Assembly: GCA_963827585.1 (NCBI GenBank)
Contig: CAWHCK010000002.1
Span: 62,001 to 126,000, forward strand
Direction: 5' to 3'
Source: VAZQ01 sp963827585
GTDB lineage: Bacteria > Pseudomonadota > Alphaproteobacteria > Rhizobiales > Xanthobacteraceae
DNA length: 64,000 nucleotides
Below, piece by piece: positions 1 to 9,938 of this stretch. Every line of letters begins with the position of its first letter. The stretch's first letter is position 1. Below the pieces are notes generated by a model. That model was not told where the DNA came from and made no database searches. It was given only the letters and a program-made list of their open reading frames with translations. Both the position numbers and the translations under genes were made by a program.

Positions 1-686
1 CGTGCCGACAGCAGGTGATAGGTCGCCGGCGTGTGCGGGCAGTTGACCGAGATGATGTCCATGCGGGCCAGCATCTGATCGAGGCTTTCCCAATAGGTCG
101 CTGTGAGCTCCTGCTCGATCTTTGCCGGCACGCGGCGGCGGTTGTGATAGTGGATTTGCAGCCCGAAGGCGCGGGCGCGCCGCGCCACCGCCTGGCCGAT
201 GCGCCCCATGCCGATGATACCGAGACGCTTGCCCCAGATGCGGTGACCGAGCATCCAGGTCGGCGACCAGCCGTGCCACGGCTTGTCCTCGCTCAGCACG
301 GCGGCGCCTTCGGCAAGGCGGCGCGGCACTGCGAGAATGAGCGCCATGGTCATGTCGGCGGTGTCCTCGGTGAGCACTCCCGGCGTGTTGGTCACCGTGA
401 TGCCGCGGCTGAGCGCGGTTGCGACGTCGATGTGGTCGACGCCATTGCCGTAATTGGCGATCAGCTTGAGCTTGTCGCCGGCCTTGCTCAGCACCGAGGC
501 GTCGATGCGGTCGGTCACGGTGGGCACCAGCACGTCGGCGTTCTTCACCGTCTCGGCCAGCTCGCCCTGGGTCATGGGCTTGTCGCCGAGATTGAGCTGC
601 GCGTCGAACAGTTCGCGCATGCGGGTCTCGACGCTGTCCGGAAGCTTGCGCGTGACGACGACCAGCGGCCTTTTGCGATTTGCCAT
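1..686 (-). CDS. D-isomer-specific 2-hydroxyacid dehydrogenase, partial (C-terminus outside window)
   Basis: The frame is open from an ATG at 686 to the window edge, giving 228 residues of a protein that is normally about 330. The substrate-binding half (about 1-105) is followed by a Rossmann NAD-binding site GMGRIG at residues 159-164, with the GNGVDHID and GVLTEDTADM segments typical of glyoxylate, hydroxypyruvate and D-glycerate dehydrogenases. It should interconvert a 2-ketoacid and a D-2-hydroxyacid in the cytosol using NAD(P)H. The catalytic Arg/Glu/His part is mostly beyond the window. Family membership is clear; the exact substrate is not. Confidence 0.9.
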   Translation of the reverse strand, partial: MANRKRPLVVVTRKLPDSVETRMRELFDAQLNLGDKPMTQGELAETVKNADVLVPTVTDRIDASVLSKAGDKLKLIANYGNGVDHIDVATALSRGITVTNTPGVLTEDTADMTMALILAVPRRLAEGAAVLSEDKPWHGWSPTWMLGHRIWGKRLGIIGMGRIGQAVARRARAFGLQIHYHNRRRVPAKIEQELTATYWESLDQMLARMDIISVNCPHTPATYHLLSA

Positions 687-918
687 GGTTCGACCTCGCC
701 AAACCCGCCACCCCGCGCCGGGATCCTCTGTTCAGGTCTCCTTAACCGCGGTGCCCGACACTGGCGTTCCCCTTCGACGCGGGCGGGATCGCAAGTCCTT
801 CTGCAACAGAGACCCTCTGTAACAGATGGACATGTGAAGACAAGCGCCCGCGCCGCAATCGCCGCGGCCGTGGCCGCGGCCCGCTCGCCACCTAACCCTG
901 TTCCGGCGCCGTGGACCG

Positions 919-1485
919 ATGACGTCAAGACCGAGTTCGCAGATCGCCCGGCGCCGGTGGGCGGCGGTTTTCGCCCTGGTCGTGTCGGCGGCCTGCCTTG
1001 TCGTGTCGGCGGCCTGTCTGGGACGTGCCGATGCGGGGGAAATCGGCGTGGGTCCCAAGAGCGGCCTGCCGGTGCCGCGTTTCGTCAGCCTCAAGCCCGA
1101 TCGCGTCAATGTGCGCGCCGGGCCGACGCGCGACCACGAGGTGACCTTCGTCTATACCCGGTCCGGCTTGCCGGTGGAGATCACCGCCGAGTCGGATAAC
1201 TGGCGGCGCATCCGCGACTGGGAAGGATCCGATGGCTGGGTCTATCATTCGCTGCTCTCGGGACGGCGCACGGCGGTGGTCACGTCCAAGGACAAGAACC
1301 AGCTCGTGCCGCTTTACGACAAGGCCGACAGCAACGCCGCGGTCGTGGCGCGACTGCAAGCCGGCGTGCTGGCGATGGTGAAGCGCTGCACCGGGACCTG
1401 GTGCTACATCGTGGGAGGGGGCTTCGACGGCTGGGCCGTGCAGGTGCAGCTGTGGGGAGTCTATCCGAACGAGAAGGTGGATTGA
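919..1485 (+). CDS. Exported bacterial SH3-domain protein
   Basis: This 188-residue protein starts with a basic stretch and a hydrophobic segment (about residues 13-36) ending near ADAGE, a likely signal peptide. Two SH3-like repeats follow, at about 55-118 (RVNVRAGPT start, DGWVYHSLL end) and 119-180 (WCYIVGGGFDGWA). Such domains usually bind peptidoglycan or mediate periplasmic interactions; no catalytic residues are visible. The gene is divergent from the 2-hydroxyacid dehydrogenase. The signal-peptide core contains an exact-length 21-bp tandem duplication that encodes LVVSAAC twice. Role unknown beyond a probable envelope location. Confidence 0.82.
   Translation: MTSRPSSQIARRRWAAVFALVVSAACLVVSAACLGRADAGEIGVGPKSGLPVPRFVSLKPDRVNVRAGPTRDHEVTFVYTRSGLPVEITAESDNWRRIRDWEGSDGWVYHSLLSGRRTAVVTSKDKNQLVPLYDKADSNAAVVARLQAGVLAMVKRCTGTWCYIVGGGFDGWAVQVQLWGVYPNEKVD
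976..1017 (+). repeat. 21-bp tandem duplication inside the signal-peptide coding region
   Basis: Bases 976-996 and 997-1017 are two adjacent 21-base units differing at only a few positions. They encode LVVSAAC-LVVSAAC in the hydrophobic core of the SH3 protein's signal peptide. The duplication is in frame. Confidence 0.85.
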
Positions 1486-1490
1486 CCCGA

Positions 1491-1590
1491 GAGCATGATC
1501 CCGAAAAGTGGATACCGGTTTTCGGAAAAGATCATGCTCCAGCAATAAGCTAGAGCGCGATGACGATTGAAGATAAGTCATCGCGCTTAG
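1491..1590 (+). repeat. Composite palindromic intergenic element (A-type plus B-type hairpins)
   Basis: An outer inverted repeat GAGCATGATC...GATCATGCTC spans 1491-1539 and encloses GGATACCGGTTTTCGG. It is followed by a CTAG at 1550 and a second palindrome with perfect 11-base arms at 1554-1564 and 1577-1587. Related copies occur at 8279-8385, 17866-17991, 35374-35462 and 45255-45320. It lies just after the SH3 gene stop and may also work as a bidirectional terminator with the convergent irr. Confidence 0.85.
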
Positions 1591-1708
1591 CGTCGCTGCT
1601 CGGCAGTCAATCGCCCGACCTGCGCGCGGGGGGCGCAATGCCGGAGGGGTGGCCGCGGCTCATGGCGCACCACATCCGGGCAAGCGAACGGAACTGGGTG
1701 TAGAACCT

Positions 1709-2206
1709 TCAGCGTCCCTTGCGGCGCAGCCGCACTACCACGTCGATGCGCGCGACCTCGTAGCCTTCGGGCGGCACCGGCGTCTTGCCGACGACCACGT
1801 CGGCGTTGGGAATGTCGAGAAGGTCGTTCTCACCCTCGACGAAGAAGTGGTGGTGCTGGGACACGTTGGTATCGAAATAGGTCTTCGAACCGTCGACGGC
1901 GACCTGGCGCAACAGCCCGACATCGGTGAACTGGTGGAGCGTGTTGTAGACGGTCGCGAGCGACACCGGCACTTTGGCCTTGGTCGCCTCCTCATAAAGC
2001 ATCTCGGCGGTGATATGCCGGTCGCCTTTGCCGAACAGGATCCAGCCCAGCGCCATGCGCTGGCGGGTCGGACGCAAGCCCACATCGCGCAGCATGGACT
2101 TCACGTCGTGCCAGGGACAACCGGTGAGCGCGGAGCGCGGAGCCGCGCTTGCGAGCCGCTCGCCTTCGCTCGCGTTGCTGAAAACGATGGTGCGCGACGG
2201 TGTCAT
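1709..2206 (-). CDS. irr: Irr, heme-responsive iron regulator of the Fur family
   Basis: This 165-residue Fur-family repressor/activator has the winged-helix region at about 35-105 and the metal/heme-binding HHH at residues 118-120. The N-terminus carries GCPWHD (Cys30-Pro31), the heme-regulatory motif known from Bradyrhizobium Irr, which links heme availability to Irr turnover; many rhizobial Irr proteins lack it. I chose the ATG at 2206 because the longer open frame upstream is only antisense to fabA. Irr controls iron uptake, heme synthesis and iron-using genes. It is transcribed divergently from fabA. Confidence 0.93.
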   Translation of the reverse strand: MTPSRTIVFSNASEGERLASAAPRSALTGCPWHDVKSMLRDVGLRPTRQRMALGWILFGKGDRHITAEMLYEEATKAKVPVSLATVYNTLHQFTDVGLLRQVAVDGSKTYFDTNVSQHHHFFVEGENDLLDIPNADVVVGKTPVPPEGYEVARIDVVVRLRRKGR

Positions 2207-2230
2207 GGGCACGTTCTGGTACAGTCCTCG

Positions 2231-2275
2231 GCAGCGATTGTTGCGTTTGTAACATATGCCATCGAAGATGCAACT
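2231..2275 (-). promoter_or_regulatory. Candidate promoter for irr in the irr/fabA divergent region
   Basis: On the minus strand a TTGCAT hexamer is followed after 16 bases by TACAAA, upstream of the irr ATG. The match to a sigma-70 type promoter is modest, so this is a suggestion only. The divergent region is 193 bases long and I see no complete Irr-box palindrome in it. Confidence 0.3.
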
Positions 2276-2399
2276 CCTTCGCAACAACACTGGGGCAATT
2301 CTAATCTGGCCGGGTTCGGGAGGATAGCTGGCTTTGCCCCTCGGACCGCCTATGTTAGGAGTTCCGGGGTTTGGGGACCACCAGGGCGGCCAAGGCAGG

Positions 2400-2936
2400 A
2401 TGCGGATGGAGAACCGGCGCACAAGCTTCGGATACGATGATCTTTTGGCCTGCGCGCGGGGTGAATTGTTCGGTGCCGGCAATGCCCAGCTGCCGCTGCC
2501 CCCCATGCTGATGTTCGACCGCATTTCCGAGATCGCGGAGGCCGGCGGCGAATATGGCAAAGGCCTGGTTCGCGCGGCGCTCGAGCTCAAGCCCGATCTC
2601 TGGTTCTTTCCCTGCCATTTCAAGGGCGATCCGGTGATGCCCGGCTGCCTCGGCCTCGATGCGCTGTGGCAGCTGCTCGGGTTCTTCCTGGGCTGGCTCG
2701 GGGCCCCCGGCCGCGGCCGCGCCCTCGGGCTCGGTGAGCTCAAGTTCTCCGGGCAGGTCCTTCCCACCGTCAGGAACGTGGTCTACGGCATCGACGTCAA
2801 ACGGGTCATGCGCACCAAGCTGGTGCTCGGCATCGCCGACGGCTGGCTGTCGGCGGATGGCTCGATCATCTATCGGGCGATGGACCTCAAGGTCGGTCTG
2901 TTCCGCGACGAGGTGATGCAGCCGAGCGGAGGGTGA
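2400..2936 (+). CDS. fabA: 3-hydroxyacyl-ACP dehydratase/isomerase FabA
   Basis: The 178-residue protein dehydrates 3-hydroxydecanoyl-ACP and isomerises the trans-2 product to cis-3, the branch point to unsaturated fatty acids. The hot-dog-fold catalytic signature is present, with His73 in FFPCHFKGDPVMPG and Asp87 in GLDALWQ. I chose the ATG at 2400 because it has an AAGG ribosome site and gives the family length; the open frame extends 22 codons upstream. The stop codon overlaps a possible GTG start of fabB, so the pair is co-transcribed. Confidence 0.96.
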   Translation: MRMENRRTSFGYDDLLACARGELFGAGNAQLPLPPMLMFDRISEIAEAGGEYGKGLVRAALELKPDLWFFPCHFKGDPVMPGCLGLDALWQLLGFFLGWLGAPGRGRALGLGELKFSGQVLPTVRNVVYGIDVKRVMRTKLVLGIADGWLSADGSIIYRAMDLKVGLFRDEVMQPSGG

Positions 2937-2977
2937 CGGCTCCGCACGCGCGCGCATCAAATGCGGACGAGGCACTC

Positions 2978-4195
2978 ATGAGACGGGTCGTCGTCACCGG
3001 GATGGGCATCGTCTCATCGATCGGCAACAACACCCAGGAAGTTCTGGCGAGCCTGCGCGAAGCCAAGTCGGGCATTTCGCGCGCCGAAAAATATGCCGAG
3101 CTCGGCTTCCGTTGCCAGGTGCACGGCGCGCCCAGTCTCAACGCAGAAGAGGCGATCGATCGCCGCGCCATGCGTTTCCTCGGCGGCGGCGCGGCCTGGA
3201 ACCACGTCGCCATGGAGCAGGCGATCCGCGATGCCGGCCTCGAGGAGGGCGAGATCTCCCACGAGATGACCGGCATCATCATGGGGTCGGGCGGTCCCTC
3301 GACCCGCACGATCGTGGAGGCCGCCGACACCGCCCGCAGCAAGAGCCCGAAGCGCGTCGGCCCCTTCGCCGTGCCCAAGGCAATGTCGTCCTCGGCCTCG
3401 GCGACGCTCGCGACCTGGTTCAAGATCAAGGGCGTGAGCTATTCGATCTCGTCCGCCTGTGCGACCTCCAACCATTGCATCGGCAACGCCTATGAGCTGA
3501 TCCAATGGGGCAAGCAGGATGTGATGTTCGCCGGTGGATGCGAGGAGCTCGACTGGACCTTGTCGGTGCTGTTCGACGCCATGGGCGCGATGTCGTCGAA
3601 GTTCAACGCCACTCCGGAGAAGGCCTCGCGCGCCTACGACGTCGACCGCGACGGCTTCGTCATCAGCGGCGGCGCCGGTGTCCTGGTGCTGGAGGAACTC
3701 GAGCATGCCAAGGCGCGCGGCGCGCGCATCTACGGCGAGATGGCGGGCTATGGCGCCAGCTCCGACGCTTTCGACATGGTGGCGCCGTCCGGCGAGGGCG
3801 CGGCGCGCTGCATGCGCCTGGCGCTCAGGGGCGTGAAGGCGCCGATCGATTACATCAACCCGCACGCGACCTCGACGCCGATCGGCGACCTCAAGGAGAT
3901 CGAAGCGATCCGCGACGTGTTCGGCGACCAATGCCCCCCGATTGCGGCGACGAAATCGCTCACCGGACATTCCCAGGGCGCCACCGGGGTGCACGAGGCG
4001 ATCTACTCGCTGCTGATGATGAACAACGGCTTCATCTGCGAGAGCGCCAATATCGAGACGCTCGATCCGGCTTTTGCCGATATGCCGATCGTGCGCGAAC
4101 GCCGCGACGACGTGAAGCTCGGCTGCGTGCTGTCGAACTCGTTCGGCTTCGGCGGCACCAACGCGTCGGTGGTGCTCAAGCGCCTCGAGGTTTAG
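2978..4195 (+). CDS. fabB: 3-oxoacyl-ACP synthase I FabB
   Basis: This 405-residue condensing enzyme elongates the cis-3-decenoyl-ACP made by FabA. The Cys-His-His triad is visible: Cys161 in SSACATSNHC, His296 in NPHATSTP and His331 in KSLTGHSQG. I prefer the ATG at 2978 (MRRVVVTGMG, preceded by GAGG) over a GTG at 2933 that overlaps the fabA stop and would add 15 residues not typical of the family. Length matches E. coli FabB (406). Confidence 0.96.
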   Translation: MRRVVVTGMGIVSSIGNNTQEVLASLREAKSGISRAEKYAELGFRCQVHGAPSLNAEEAIDRRAMRFLGGGAAWNHVAMEQAIRDAGLEEGEISHEMTGIIMGSGGPSTRTIVEAADTARSKSPKRVGPFAVPKAMSSSASATLATWFKIKGVSYSISSACATSNHCIGNAYELIQWGKQDVMFAGGCEELDWTLSVLFDAMGAMSSKFNATPEKASRAYDVDRDGFVISGGAGVLVLEELEHAKARGARIYGEMAGYGASSDAFDMVAPSGEGAARCMRLALRGVKAPIDYINPHATSTPIGDLKEIEAIRDVFGDQCPPIAATKSLTGHSQGATGVHEAIYSLLMMNNGFICESANIETLDPAFADMPIVRERRDDVKLGCVLSNSFGFGGTNASVVLKRLEV

Positions 4196-4232
4196 ACGGC
4201 ATGAAGGGCCATAGAGCGGTAAGACAGGGGTC

Positions 4233-5072
4233 ATGACACAATTGATGCAGGGCAAACGCGGACTGATCATGGGCGTCGCCAACGACCACTCGATCGCCTG
4301 GGGCATTGCCAGGACGCTCGCCGCCCATGGTGCGACGCTGGCCTTCACCTATCAGGGCGAGGCGCTCGGCCGCCGCGTCAAGCCGTTGGCGGAATCGATA
4401 GGCGCTTCGCTCCTGCTGCCGTGCGACGTCGAGCAGATCGCCTCGGTCGATGCCGCGTTCGCTACAGTGGCGGAGAAATGGGGCTCGCTCGACTTCCTGG
4501 TCCATGCCATCGCCTTTTCCGACAAAAACGAGCTCAAGGGCCGCTACGCCGACACCACGCGCAGCAACTTCGTGCGCACCATGATCATCTCGTGCTTTTC
4601 CTTCACCGAGGTGGCCAAGCGCGCCGCGGCGCTGATGCCGGCAGGCGGCGCGATGCTGACGCTGACCTACAATGGCGGGCAGCGGGCGATGCCGAACTAC
4701 AACGTCATGGGCGTTGCGAAGGCCGCGCTGGAAGCCTCGGTGCGCTATCTCGCGGTCGATTTCGGCGCGGCCGCCATCCGCGTCAACGCCATCTCGGCGG
4801 GACCGATCCGCACGCTTGCCGGCGCCGGCATCAGCGACGCGCGCCAGATGTTCGCGTTCCAGCAACGCCACTCGCCGTTGCGGCGCGGCGTGACGCTGGA
4901 CGAGATCGGAGGCGCCGCGCTCTATCTGCTGTCCGATCTCTCGACCGGCGTCACCGGCGACGTCCACTTCGTCGATTCCGGCTACAACGTCATCGCCATG
5001 CCGCATCCCGGCTCGCTCAAGGACGAGACGGCGGCGAACGAGAGCGCCATGGCCAAGGACGCGGCGCAGTAG
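4233..5072 (+). CDS. fabI: Enoyl-ACP reductase FabI (NADH type)
   Basis: The 279-residue short-chain-dehydrogenase-like protein performs the last reduction of each fatty-acid elongation cycle. The NADH site GVANDHSIAWG is at residues 14-24, and the catalytic Tyr146, Tyr156 and Lys163 fall at the same numbers as in E. coli FabI. It lies 37 bases after fabB and belongs to the same fabA-fabB-fabI group. This enzyme type is the usual triclosan target. The C-terminal tail after about residue 255 is longer and alanine-rich. Confidence 0.96.
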   Translation: MTQLMQGKRGLIMGVANDHSIAWGIARTLAAHGATLAFTYQGEALGRRVKPLAESIGASLLLPCDVEQIASVDAAFATVAEKWGSLDFLVHAIAFSDKNELKGRYADTTRSNFVRTMIISCFSFTEVAKRAAALMPAGGAMLTLTYNGGQRAMPNYNVMGVAKAALEASVRYLAVDFGAAAIRVNAISAGPIRTLAGAGISDARQMFAFQQRHSPLRRGVTLDEIGGAALYLLSDLSTGVTGDVHFVDSGYNVIAMPHPGSLKDETAANESAMAKDAAQ

Positions 5073-5130
5073 CCCTTGGCCGTCAGCGATCGGTCATCAG
5101 AAAACGATCCGTCGGCCGCGGAGGCAGCAG

Positions 5131-5295
5131 ATGGCCGATCCGCTCTATCACGATGACAAGCGGCGGGAGCGCTTGATCGCCGACCCGCAGATGGCGCCGG
5201 CGCTCATGCGGGTGCAGCGGCTCAAGATCGCGAGCGGGGTCATCGCGCTCGGCATCATCGCGGCGATACTGATCGTTTGGCGTTGGAGCGGATGA
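5131..5295 (+). CDS. Small single-pass membrane protein (54 aa), function unknown
   Basis: An ATG at 5131 with a strong GGAGG ribosome site 6 bases upstream opens a 54-codon frame. The N-terminal half is charged (MADPLYHDDKRRERLIADPQ) and the C-terminal half is one hydrophobic helix (about residues 33-49) ending in WRWSG. It sits between fabI and the convergent pnp, and its stop is 28 bases from the pnp stop. I do not recognise a family. The ribosome site and one clear membrane helix support it as a real gene. Confidence 0.65.
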   Translation: MADPLYHDDKRRERLIADPQMAPALMRVQRLKIASGVIALGIIAAILIVWRWSG

Positions 5296-5323
5296 ATCGC
5301 GCGCGCGGCCGGCCGCCGTCGTG

Positions 5324-7489
<2,166 letters not shown>

Positions 7490-7502
7490 TGCGATGGTCT
7501 TT

Positions 7503-7532
7503 CATGGTTTTCGCGAAGGGGCGAAAGCCATG
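7503..7532 (-). promoter_or_regulatory. Leader hairpin immediately upstream of pnp
   Basis: Bases 7503-7514 and 7521-7532 form a 12-bp stem with one G:U-type mismatch around a 6-base loop. In the mRNA it ends 13 bases before the pnp AUG. In E. coli the pnp leader carries a double-stranded element cut by RNase III, which PNPase then uses to repress its own translation. This hairpin is in the right place for a similar role, which is an inference from position and structure. Confidence 0.6.
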
Positions 7533-7713
7533 AGCAAGACGGCGAGACGCTGCCGTCTGCGGCCGTGCCGCAAATCGAAACAGCATCCGGCGATCCTGCC
7601 ATGGCCTTCGAGCCTTCCATTGAACGGACGGGCGATCATTCGACCCGTTTCCCAAATCGGCAGCGGCCTCGCTGCCGGACGAACAGCGGATTTATCCGGC
7701 TTCCGCTTCAAAA

Positions 7714-7729
7714 CGCGCGAACACGCGCG
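7714..7729 (-). other. Short GC-rich hairpin after rpsO
   Basis: CGCGCG at 7714-7719 and 7724-7729 form a 6-bp stem with a 4-base loop, 10 bases past the rpsO stop. There is no U-run, so it is at most a processing or protective structure in the rpsO-pnp spacer. Apart from this and the pnp leader hairpin, I see nothing in 7490-7738. Confidence 0.3.
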
Positions 7730-7738
7730 CACAAATCC

Positions 7739-8008
7739 TCAGCGGCGAATACCCAGTCGCTCGATCAACGACTTGTAACGCGCGGCGTCGATGCGGGCGA
7801 GGTAGTCGAGAAGCTGGCGACGCTGGGACACGAGCTTGAGCAATCCACGCCGGGAATGGTTGTCCTTGACGTGGGTCTTGAAATGCTCGGTGAGGCTGTT
7901 GATGCGCTCCGAGAGGATCGCCACTTGCACTTCCGGCGAACCGGTGTCGCCGGCCTTGGTCGCATAGGTCTTGATGACTTCGGCCTTGCGGCCGGTCGTG
8001 ATCGACAT
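7739..8008 (-). CDS. rpsO: 30S ribosomal protein S15
   Basis: This 89-residue protein has the standard S15 sequence: GDTGSPEVQVAILSERI near residues 21-37, then HFKTHVKDNHSRRGLL and RRQLLDYL. It binds 16S rRNA helices h20/h22 early in assembly of the small-subunit platform. It lies between truB and pnp on the same strand. S15 often represses its own translation, but I cannot identify that structure here. Confidence 0.97.
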   Translation of the reverse strand: MSITTGRKAEVIKTYATKAGDTGSPEVQVAILSERINSLTEHFKTHVKDNHSRRGLLKLVSQRRQLLDYLARIDAARYKSLIERLGIRR

Positions 8009-8381
8009 CGGGTTGTCCTTTTCCAGTCAGGGGTCACGGTCTGCGGCCGGGCCGGGATGTCGTCCAGCGCGGTCGCCACACATGCTATTTCTATGCGCGG
8101 GCTTTCAGCGCGTTTCCGGCAAATGCACCCACTCGCCGCAAAAAACGCGTCAACTCAATAAGCTAGAGCGGTTCCGAGTCCCTGGAAACGGAAACCGCTC
8201 TAGCCCGCGCAACCGGGGCAATATCGTAAAACACCTGTGGACGCCAGCGAAATTGTGGGCAGCTTGTAGGCCTCCCCGCTAGGAGCATGGTCCGGAAAAG
8301 TGGCTACCGGTCTTCCGAAAAGATCATGCTCAAACAAAGAGCTAGAGCGTGATTGCGATCTCGACCTCAAGCAATCACGCT
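8009..8381. other. Spacer between truB and rpsO filled with palindromic repeats
   Basis: These 373 bases hold no credible gene. They contain a CTAG-bounded palindrome (8163-8203) and a composite element (8279-8385), each described separately. The promoter of rpsO should lie in the 150 bases next to 8008, but I see no convincing match. Confidence 0.6.
8163..8203. repeat. CTAG-bounded palindromic element (C-type)
   Basis: A 41-base palindrome begins CTAGAGCGGTT and ends AACCGCTCTAG, with a central imperfect GGTTCCG/CGGAAAC stem. It resembles short repeats I recall from other Rhizobiales intergenic regions. The borders match those of the other CTAG elements in the window although the inner sequence differs. 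Confidence 0.75.
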
Positions 8382-8385
8382 CTAG
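8279..8385. repeat. Composite CTAG palindromic element supplying the truB stop codon
   Basis: CTAG at 8279-8282 is followed by GAGCATGGTCC...GATCATGCTC (8283-8331) and then by a second palindrome with 14-base arms, bounded by CTAG at 8342-8345 and 8382-8385. The last CTAG, read on the minus strand, provides the TAG stop of truB. The element therefore abuts the gene with no spacer. Confidence 0.85.
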
Positions 8386-9347
8386 CCGCGCGGCAGATTG
8401 AAGATGCGCCGCGGGCGCAGTTCGCCCTTCTCGACCTCCGCCAGCGCGACGAGCGCGCCCTGCGCGGAGACCGAGACCCAGCCCGCCATGACCGGGGCGT
8501 CGCGCCCGCGCAGCAGCACCGCCTGCCCGCGGGCGAGGCGCCCGGCATCCGCGGGGCTCACCCGCAGCTCCGGCAAAGCCGCAAGCCCGGCCTCGACCGG
8601 CAGCAGGGCGTCGGGCTTGCCGCAGCTCTCGGTCTGGGGTTCCCCGGCCGGCTGCAATGCGTCGAGGCGCATGGCGACGTCCTCGGCGAAAGGACCGACT
8701 GCCGTGCGGCGCAGCGCCGCCACGTGCCCAAAACATTCGAGCACTCGACCCAAGTCGCGGGCGAGCGCGCGCACATAGGTTCCCTTTCCGCACTCGGCGG
8801 CGATCACGGCGTGGTCGGGATCGGGCGTCGCGACCAATTCAAGGCGGTGAATCTCGACCGGGCGGGGCGCGAGCTCCACCACCTCGCCGTCGCGTGCAAG
8901 ATCATAGGCGCGCTCGCCTTCGATCTTCAGCGCGGAGAAGCGCGGCGGCACCTGCGTGATGTGGCCGGTGAAGCGCGGCAGCAGCGCCCGGATCGCTTCG
9001 GCCGTGGGGCGTTCGGGGCTGGTCGCAGTGACGCGGCCTTCGGCGTCGTCGGTGTCGCGTTCCTCGCCCCAGCGCACCGTGAAGCGGTAGACCTTGCGCC
9101 CCTCCATCACGAAGGAAACGGTCTTGGTCGCCTCCCCGAGGGCGATCGGCAGCAGCCCCGATGCGAGCGGGTCGAGCGTGCCGGCGTGCCCGGCGCGCTT
9201 GGCCTGGAACAGGCGCTTGACCACGCTCACGGCATGGGTCGAGGTCATGCCCACGGGCTTGTCGAGCACGAGCCAGCCGTGCACGTCGCGCTTCTCGCGC
9301 TTGCGCTGGCCTTGCCGCTCCGGTTTCTCAGCGCGGATTTGCGTCAA
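8382..9347 (-). CDS. truB: tRNA pseudouridine-55 synthase TruB
   Basis: The 321-residue enzyme makes pseudouridine 55 in the T-loop of tRNAs. The catalytic aspartate is Asp59 in AGHAGTLDPLASG, and a PUA-like C-terminal region follows after about residue 250. The N-terminus (about 1-22) is a basic tail. The start overlaps the rbfA stop by 4 bases (ATGA), so the two are translationally coupled. The TAG stop is formed by the CTAG border of the adjacent palindromic repeat. Confidence 0.96.
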   Translation of the reverse strand: MTQIRAEKPERQGQRKREKRDVHGWLVLDKPVGMTSTHAVSVVKRLFQAKRAGHAGTLDPLASGLLPIALGEATKTVSFVMEGRKVYRFTVRWGEERDTDDAEGRVTATSPERPTAEAIRALLPRFTGHITQVPPRFSALKIEGERAYDLARDGEVVELAPRPVEIHRLELVATPDPDHAVIAAECGKGTYVRALARDLGRVLECFGHVAALRRTAVGPFAEDVAMRLDALQPAGEPQTESCGKPDALLPVEAGLAALPELRVSPADAGRLARGQAVLLRGRDAPVMAGWVSVSAQGALVALAEVEKGELRPRRIFNLPRG

Positions 9348-9769
9348 CTGTCGTCTTCCGTCTTGCGGTGGAGGTCGCGCCTGACCGCGGGCGTTCGCAA
9401 AAGCTTCTCGATTCGTTCGGCTTCATCGAATCGCTCGTCGACCCGAAACCTGATTTCAGGTGCAAATTTCAGGTTAACGTGCCGCGCGATCTCGCCGCGC
9501 AGGAAGCGCTTGTTGCGTTCGAGCGCAGCGAGCACCGCCTCCGTGTCACGCCCGCCGAGCGGCACCACGTAGATGGTCGCGAGCCGCAGGTCCGCTGTCA
9601 TGCGCACCTCGGGAACGGTGATGAGACGGCCTTCGATCACGGGATCGTGCACCTCCCCGCGTGTGAGCATGTCCGCGAGCGCATGACGGATGAGCTCTCC
9701 CACGCGCAGCTGGCGCTGCGAGGGCGCATGGTTCGCGCCGGTATCGCGCTGGTGGCGTCGCCTGGCCAT
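9344..9769 (-). CDS. rbfA: 30S ribosome-binding factor RbfA
   Basis: The 141-residue KH-like protein helps mature the 16S rRNA 5' end and is needed for growth in the cold in other bacteria. The core is visible as RQLRVGELIRHALADML, VRMTADLRLATIYV and LKFAPEIRFRVDERFDEA. I chose the ATG at 9769 (MARRRHQRD) because GAGG precedes it; the open frame runs 56 codons further upstream without family similarity. It lies between infB and truB. Confidence 0.94.
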   Translation of the reverse strand: MARRRHQRDTGANHAPSQRQLRVGELIRHALADMLTRGEVHDPVIEGRLITVPEVRMTADLRLATIYVVPLGGRDTEAVLAALERNKRFLRGEIARHVNLKFAPEIRFRVDERFDEAERIEKLLRTPAVRRDLHRKTEDDS

Positions 9770-9938
9770 GGCATCCTCGCTCGAGGTCGCATCCGCGAAA
9801 CGCGTCCCTCCGAAGGCGGGAAGGGGATGACCCAGTACGCACCGTCCGATCAATTCTTGCCGGGGTTCCTGGATGCCCGCCTGCTGCGCGGGGCATGACG
9901 GCGAAGGGCGGGCGTGCCTGCAGTCGCAGCCTCGCAAC

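Noticed and set aside
2207..2767. Long N-terminal extension of Irr
   Set aside because: It is antisense to fabA and lacks similarity; the ATG at 2206 gives normal Irr length.
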